Shown one piece after another: positions 59,586 through 64,000 of a stretch of DNA of 64,000 bases. Each line of letters starts with the position of its first letter. The stretch's first letter is position 1. Origin of the DNA: Emticicia sp051209875 (lineage in GTDB: Bacteria; Bacteroidota; Bacteroidia; Cytophagales; Spirosomataceae); NCBI RefSeq assembly GCF_051209875.1, contig NZ_JBNTQY010000001.1, positions 2,232,001 through 2,296,000 on the forward strand. Direction: 5' to 3'. Under the pieces are notes generated by a model. That model had not been told where the DNA came from. It searched no databases and saw only the letters and a program-made list of their open reading frames with translations. Made by a program: the position numbers and the translations under genes.

Positions 59586-62228
59586 TCAAACTAATTTTAC
59601 TAATTCATTGAGCTTCAACAAGGCTTCAATTGGCGATAGCGTATTGACATCAATTCCTTTTAATTTATTCTTTAATTCTTCAATTTTTGGGTCTTGTGGT
59701 TCGAAGAAACTTAATTGAAAATTGTTCTTGGGAATATCCATTCGGGGAGCTTCTTTGATTTTCTCTTTGTTATTTTCTTTGATATGGTCTTTTTCAAGAT
59801 GATGCAAAATTTCATTGGCACGAAGTACGACAGATTGTGGCATACCTGCGATTTGTGCTACGTGAATTCCGAAGCTATGCTCGCTGCCACCTTCTTTAAG
59901 TTTACGCAAAAACACCACTTTATTGTCTAATTCTTTGACGGCAACATTGAAATTCTTGATACGACTAAAATCTTCTGTTAATTGATTTAATTCGTGGTAA
60001 TGGGTTGCAAAAAGTGTCCAAGGCTTGCATTTTTGATGATTATGTAAATATTCTGCGATACTCCATGCGATGCTTACGCCATCATAAGTGCTTGTTCCTC
60101 GCCCAATTTCGTCCATGATTATCAGACTTCTATCGCTCAAATTATTCAAAATACTGGCAGTTTCAGTCATTTCTACCATGAAAGTTGACTCACCACGTGA
60201 AAGGTTATCACTTGCACCTACACGGGTAAAAATTTTATCGACAATGCCCAATTCGGCACTTTCAGCAGGGACAAAACTTCCTACTTGTGCCATCAAAACT
60301 ATGAGGGCTGTTTGGCGTAATAAAGCAGACTTTCCAGCCATATTAGGCCCCGTAATAATAATAATTTGTTGTGTTTGGTCATCCAAATATAAATCATTTG
60401 GCACATATGCTTCCCCTAAGGGGAGTTGTTGCTCAATCACAGGATGTCGCCCTTCTTTGATGTTAAGTGTTTTATTATCAGTGATTTGTGGTTTGCAATA
60501 ATTGTTTTTTCGAGCTGTTTTTGCAAAAGAAGAAAGAGCATCTAAAATCGAAATGACTCTTGCATTTTGCTGAATTTGAGCCACAAATTCACAAGCAGTT
60601 AATACCAATTCATTGTAAATTCGATACTCAATTTCAAAGATTTTTGACTCGGCTGTCAATATTTTTTCTTCATAAATTTTTAATTCTTCGGTAATGTATC
60701 GCTCGGCATTTACAAGCGTTTGCTTGCGAATCCATTCTGGTGGGACTTTGTTTTTATGAGCATTTGAAACTTCAAGATAATAACCAAAAACTTTATTGTA
60801 GGAGATTTTCAATGAAGGAATACCTGTGCGTTGAGCCTCACGATTTTGTATTTCTATCAAAAAATCTTTCCCTGAAAATGCTATTTTGTGTAATTCATCT
60901 AACTCCGCATCAACACCCGATTTTATCATATTACCTTGATTGCTTAGAACTGGAGCTTCATCTCTTAATTCTTTTTCAATTTTATCAATAAGATATTGAC
61001 AGTCAGTAAGTTGTGTGATGTATTTCTGCAAAACAGCAAATTGCTGGCTTCCCAAAGTTAATTGTTTTTTAATTGGCTCAATTTGTAATAAAGCCCTTTT
61101 GAGCTGCACTAATTCTCGTGGATTGATGCGACGAACTGCTACTTTTGAAATCAAACGCTCTAAATCTCCGATAGGTTTTAGTAGGCTTGTGAGATGCTCT
61201 AAAATTTCATCATTTTTTACAAAAAACTCAACAGTATCCAATCTTTCTTGAATCAATGAACGTTCTTTTAGTGGCAAAACCAACCATTTTCTCAAAAGCC
61301 TTGCACCCATTGGTGTAATGGTTTGGTCAAGCACTTGAATCAAAGGAACGCCGCCGTCGTGCTGTGCAAAAACCAATTCGAGGTTACGAATCGTAAATTT
61401 ATCTAACCAAACATATTTATCTTCATCAAGGCGAGTGAGGCGAGAAATATGCCCCATTTCTTTATGCTCTGTATCAGATAAATACCTCAAAATCACACCA
61501 GCAGCAATAATACCATCAGGCATATTTTCTACGCCAAAACCCTTTAAAGTAGCAACTTTGAAGTGATTTAAGAGCAATTGATAGCCAAAATCGAATTTAT
61601 AAGCCCAATCTTCAAAAGTAAATTCGTTGAATTTATCGCCAAAAAGTGTTTGAAATTCTCCTCGGTATTTTTTGCAATAAAGCACTTCTGAAGGAGCAAA
61701 ACTTTGTAATAATTTATCAATATAAGCCGTATTTCCTTCAGTTGTTAGAAACTCACCAGTAGAAACGTCTAAAAATGAAACCCCAAAATAATCAGGTTTT
61801 GAAAAGTGAATCGAAGCTAAATAATTGTTTTGTTTGTGGTTTAAAACATTGTCATTGAAAGAAACACCTGGCGTAACCAATTCGGTAACACCACGGCGTA
61901 CAATCCCTTTGGCAGTTGAAGGGTCTTCGAGCTGGTCGCAGATGGCTACACGTTCGCCCGCACGAACTAATTTAGGCAAGTATGTATCCAATGAATGATG
62001 TGGAAAACCTGCTAATTCTTCTTGAGCTCCACCATTATTGCGGCGAGTAAGGACAATTCCGAGGATTTTTGAGGCACGAATGGCATCTTCACCAAAAGTT
62101 TCGTAAAAATCACCCACCCGAAACAACAACATCGCCCCAGGATATTTTGACTTGATTTGGTTATATTGACGGTTTAAAGGAGTTTCCTTGATTTGCTTTA
62201 CTAATTCTTCTTTCGACGGTCTTGCCAC
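59586..62228 (-). CDS. mutS: DNA mismatch repair protein MutS
   Basis: The 880-residue protein has MutS I with the mismatch-contacting F41-Y-E43 in LLFRVGDFYETFGEDA, the connector, lever and clamp domains, and a C-terminal ATPase with Walker A GPNMAGKS (627-634), Walker B LIIMDEIGRGTSTYDG and CKPWTLFATHYHEL. It recognises base mismatches and recruits MutL. The length is standard. mutL is not in the window. A promoter-like TAATTTTG lies 40 bases upstream on the minus strand. Confidence 0.97.
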   Translation of the reverse strand: MARPSKEELVKQIKETPLNRQYNQIKSKYPGAMLLFRVGDFYETFGEDAIRASKILGIVLTRRNNGGAQEELAGFPHHSLDTYLPKLVRAGERVAICDQLEDPSTAKGIVRRGVTELVTPGVSFNDNVLNHKQNNYLASIHFSKPDYFGVSFLDVSTGEFLTTEGNTAYIDKLLQSFAPSEVLYCKKYRGEFQTLFGDKFNEFTFEDWAYKFDFGYQLLLNHFKVATLKGFGVENMPDGIIAAGVILRYLSDTEHKEMGHISRLTRLDEDKYVWLDKFTIRNLELVFAQHDGGVPLIQVLDQTITPMGARLLRKWLVLPLKERSLIQERLDTVEFFVKNDEILEHLTSLLKPIGDLERLISKVAVRRINPRELVQLKRALLQIEPIKKQLTLGSQQFAVLQKYITQLTDCQYLIDKIEKELRDEAPVLSNQGNMIKSGVDAELDELHKIAFSGKDFLIEIQNREAQRTGIPSLKISYNKVFGYYLEVSNAHKNKVPPEWIRKQTLVNAERYITEELKIYEEKILTAESKIFEIEYRIYNELVLTACEFVAQIQQNARVISILDALSSFAKTARKNNYCKPQITDNKTLNIKEGRHPVIEQQLPLGEAYVPNDLYLDDQTQQIIIITGPNMAGKSALLRQTALIVLMAQVGSFVPAESAELGIVDKIFTRVGASDNLSRGESTFMVEMTETASILNNLSDRSLIIMDEIGRGTSTYDGVSIAWSIAEYLHNHQKCKPWTLFATHYHELNQLTEDFSRIKNFNVAVKELDNKVVFLRKLKEGGSEHSFGIHVAQIAGMPQSVVLRANEILHHLEKDHIKENNKEKIKEAPRMDIPKNNFQLSFFEPQDPKIEELKNKLKGIDVNTLSPIEALLKLNELVKLV

Positions 62229-62431
62229 TTTCTTTGATTGCTAAAATGAGATTAAACTTTACCCAAAATTAGAAGAAAATATTCATTATTGCTTGAATTA
62301 TTGCGTGAAAAATAGAATTTTGTTTCAAAATAAAACACAAATAGAAATGTTTATTCATAGATTTTACGATTCTAAAACACCAAAGTATAAATTAAAAAGT
62401 GCCTTCAATAAATATTGGGTAATGAGCGATG

Positions 62432-62459
62432 TTGCATTTTCGTAATTTCACTATATTTG
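62432..62459 (+). promoter_or_regulatory. Candidate promoter of the serine hydrolase
   Basis: TATATTTG at 62452-62459 fits the -7 box 32 bases before the start. TTG at 62432-62434 is only 17 bases upstream of it, shorter than the usual 19-21. Confidence 0.4.
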
Positions 62460-62491
62460 TTTTCTTCATCAATTTTTAAAGGTAATTACAC

Positions 62492-64000
62492 ATGAAAAAG
62501 TATTTTCAATACAATCTTCTTTTCCTTTTAGTTTGTTGTTTTAGCCAAATTCAGGCACAGGTAATTACTTCTCAACAAGTTGATGAATTGGTAGAACGAA
62601 CACTTACTACTTTTGATGTACCGGGCATTGCTGTGGCAATTGTGAAAGATGGAAAAGTCATTCATTCAAAAGGATATGGGGTACGTTCGCTTGCTACCAA
62701 ACAAAAAGTTGATGAAAATACCTTGTTTGGCATCGCTTCCAACAGCAAAGCTTTCACAACAGCAGCTCTCGGTATTTTGATTGATGATGGAAAGTTGAAA
62801 TGGGATGATAAAGTTATTGATATTATTCCTGAGTTCAGAATGTATAATGCTTATGTAACCGAAGAGTTTACAGTCAGAGATTTATTGACACATCGTAGTG
62901 GCTTGGGTTTAGGAGCTGGTGACCTTATGTTTTTCCCTGATTCAACTGATTTTACTATTAACGACATCATTCATGGCTTACGATATCTGAAACCTGTTTC
63001 TGGATTTCGTACAAAATATGATTATGACAACCTGCTTTATATGGTTGCTGGCGAAGTTGTAACAAGAATCAGTGGCAAAAGTTGGGCAGTATTTGTCGAA
63101 GAACGTATCATGCAACCATTACAAATGACCAAAAGTGCAGGCTCTTGGTTTCGCTTAAAAGACTCATCAAATATTATTGACGGTCATGCTCCGATTGATG
63201 GAAAAGTGCAGGTAATTAACCGTCATAAAGAAACTTTTGGTAGTTCGGCAGGAGGAATTTACTCTAATATCAGCGATATGTGCAAGTGGATAATTATGCA
63301 GATGCACGATGGCAAATATGGGGATAATTTGAGCAAGCAATTATTTAGTACAAAAGTGCATAATGATATGTGGACACCACAAACCATAATTCCAGTAAGT
63401 ACTACGCCACCTTATAATACGCATTTTAGTGCGTATGGTTTGGGCTGGGGTTTGAGTGATGTGAAAGGCTACAAGCAAGTAACACACACAGGGGGACTGG
63501 AAGGGATGGTCACACAAGTTACTTTATTGCCCGAACTTCAATTAGGTATCATTGTTTTTACAAATCAACAATCGGGTGCGGCATTTTCGGCAATTACCAA
63601 TACTATAAAAGATAGTTACTTAGGTATTCCTGCAACAGACATAGTAAAGTTATATAAGGAAAGAGAAAAAGCAGGTATTGAAGAAGCCGAAAAAACTACG
63701 AAAGCTATTTGGTCAGCAATTGCGGAGCAACAAAAAAACAATACAACAAAAGTTGATTTGAATGCTTATACTGGGACTTATAAAGACAATTGGTTTGGTG
63801 AGGTATTCATTACTATAAAATCTGGAAAGTTATGGTTTGATGCCAAGCATTCACCCAAATTGACTGGAGAAATGCTGTTTTATAAAGGAAATACTTTTAT
63901 TGTAAAGTGGACAAATCGTAGTTTTGATGCCGATGCGTATATGATGTTTCAGATGGATGATGCAGGAAAACCAGTGTCTATCAAGATGAAAGCTATTTCG
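62492..64000 (+). CDS. Class C beta-lactamase-type serine hydrolase, 3' end outside window
   Basis: The visible 503 codons have no stop, so the gene runs past the edge. A signal peptide (about 1-23, ending IQAQ) precedes a beta-lactamase/PBP4-like domain with the catalytic S83-x-x-K86 in GIASNSKAF, Y178-x-N180 in KYDYDNLLY and H332-T-G-G335 as the KTG-type motif. The C-terminal part from about residue 425 (YTGTYKDNWFGEVFITIK) looks like the DUF3471 beta-barrel domain. Such proteins are esterases, D-peptidases or D-amino-acid-related hydrolases; antibiotic hydrolysis is not implied. Confidence 0.9.
   Translation, partial: MKKYFQYNLLFLLVCCFSQIQAQVITSQQVDELVERTLTTFDVPGIAVAIVKDGKVIHSKGYGVRSLATKQKVDENTLFGIASNSKAFTTAALGILIDDGKLKWDDKVIDIIPEFRMYNAYVTEEFTVRDLLTHRSGLGLGAGDLMFFPDSTDFTINDIIHGLRYLKPVSGFRTKYDYDNLLYMVAGEVVTRISGKSWAVFVEERIMQPLQMTKSAGSWFRLKDSSNIIDGHAPIDGKVQVINRHKETFGSSAGGIYSNISDMCKWIIMQMHDGKYGDNLSKQLFSTKVHNDMWTPQTIIPVSTTPPYNTHFSAYGLGWGLSDVKGYKQVTHTGGLEGMVTQVTLLPELQLGIIVFTNQQSGAAFSAITNTIKDSYLGIPATDIVKLYKEREKAGIEEAEKTTKAIWSAIAEQQKNNTTKVDLNAYTGTYKDNWFGEVFITIKSGKLWFDAKHSPKLTGEMLFYKGNTFIVKWTNRSFDADAYMMFQMDDAGKPVSIKMKAIS

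Noticed and set aside
62492..64000. Classifying the serine hydrolase as an antibiotic beta-lactamase
   Set aside because: S-x-x-K, Y-x-N and HTGG occur in many esterases and peptidases of this superfamily, and the DUF3471-like tail is not found in AmpC enzymes.

Overview
The window looks like chromosomal DNA of a low-GC Bacteroidota, most likely a Cytophagales-type bacterium. This rests on the gene families (TamL-type BamA lipoprotein, DUF3108, DUF6503-like and small secreted beta-sandwich proteins, TlpA-type thioredoxins, a CarB without its allosteric domain), on many lipoprotein signal peptides, and on promoter-like TTG-N19-21-TAnnTTTG signals, which are the Bacteroidota consensus. No rRNA, tRNA, CRISPR array, insertion sequence or phage gene was seen. 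The genus cannot be fixed from the sequence alone.

Region 1 (1-14164) is one long plus-strand gene cluster in which most genes overlap the next by 4-8 bases. In order it holds a nucleotidyltransferase (cut by the window edge), a cobalamin-binding radical SAM protein, a methyltransferase, two more cobalamin-binding radical SAM proteins, a second methyltransferase, an acyltransferase-3 membrane enzyme, a PrmC-like methyltransferase, an FkbM methyltransferase, a GT87-like membrane glycosyltransferase, a sulfotransferase-like capsule protein, a lipoprotein with a CxxCH haem motif and a GT9 glycosyltransferase. Together they suggest synthesis and decoration of an unusual surface glycan, glycolipid or other metabolite. 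This is the most novel part of the window.

Region 2 (14419-23653) starts with a GntP-family permease. A TetR-controlled efflux operon follows: regulator with a palindromic operator, TolC-type outer membrane protein, HlyD-type lipoprotein adaptor, two complementary ABC ATPases and two ABC-2 permeases. A LOG-type nucleoside-monophosphate phosphoribohydrolase gene sits between the permeases. Region 3 (23656-38622) is mostly housekeeping and envelope genes: PsbP-like secreted protein, a 33-residue membrane peptide, TamL, a SpoU RNA methylase, MltD, GatA, TatA, DUF1232, malate dehydrogenase, a PolX with a degenerate polymerase site, two TlpA-like proteins and a small ABC transporter.

Region 4 (39190-49744) carries a tandem triplet of small secreted paralogues, ThyA, a Cys/Lys-rich peptide, OsmC, a small membrane protein, ClpB, a metzincin lipoprotein, a thioredoxin-like protein, a Gly/Tyr/Arg-rich lipoprotein, a DUF3108 protein and a COG4324-type aminopeptidase. 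Region 5 (49925-64000) holds a membrane protein, CarB, a secreted protein, a GT-C membrane glycosyltransferase, a DUF6503-like lipoprotein, a small unknown protein, a fused transporter/spermidine synthase, MutS and a serine hydrolase that runs off the right edge. Several intergenic gaps contain long inverted repeats that look like dispersed repeat families.
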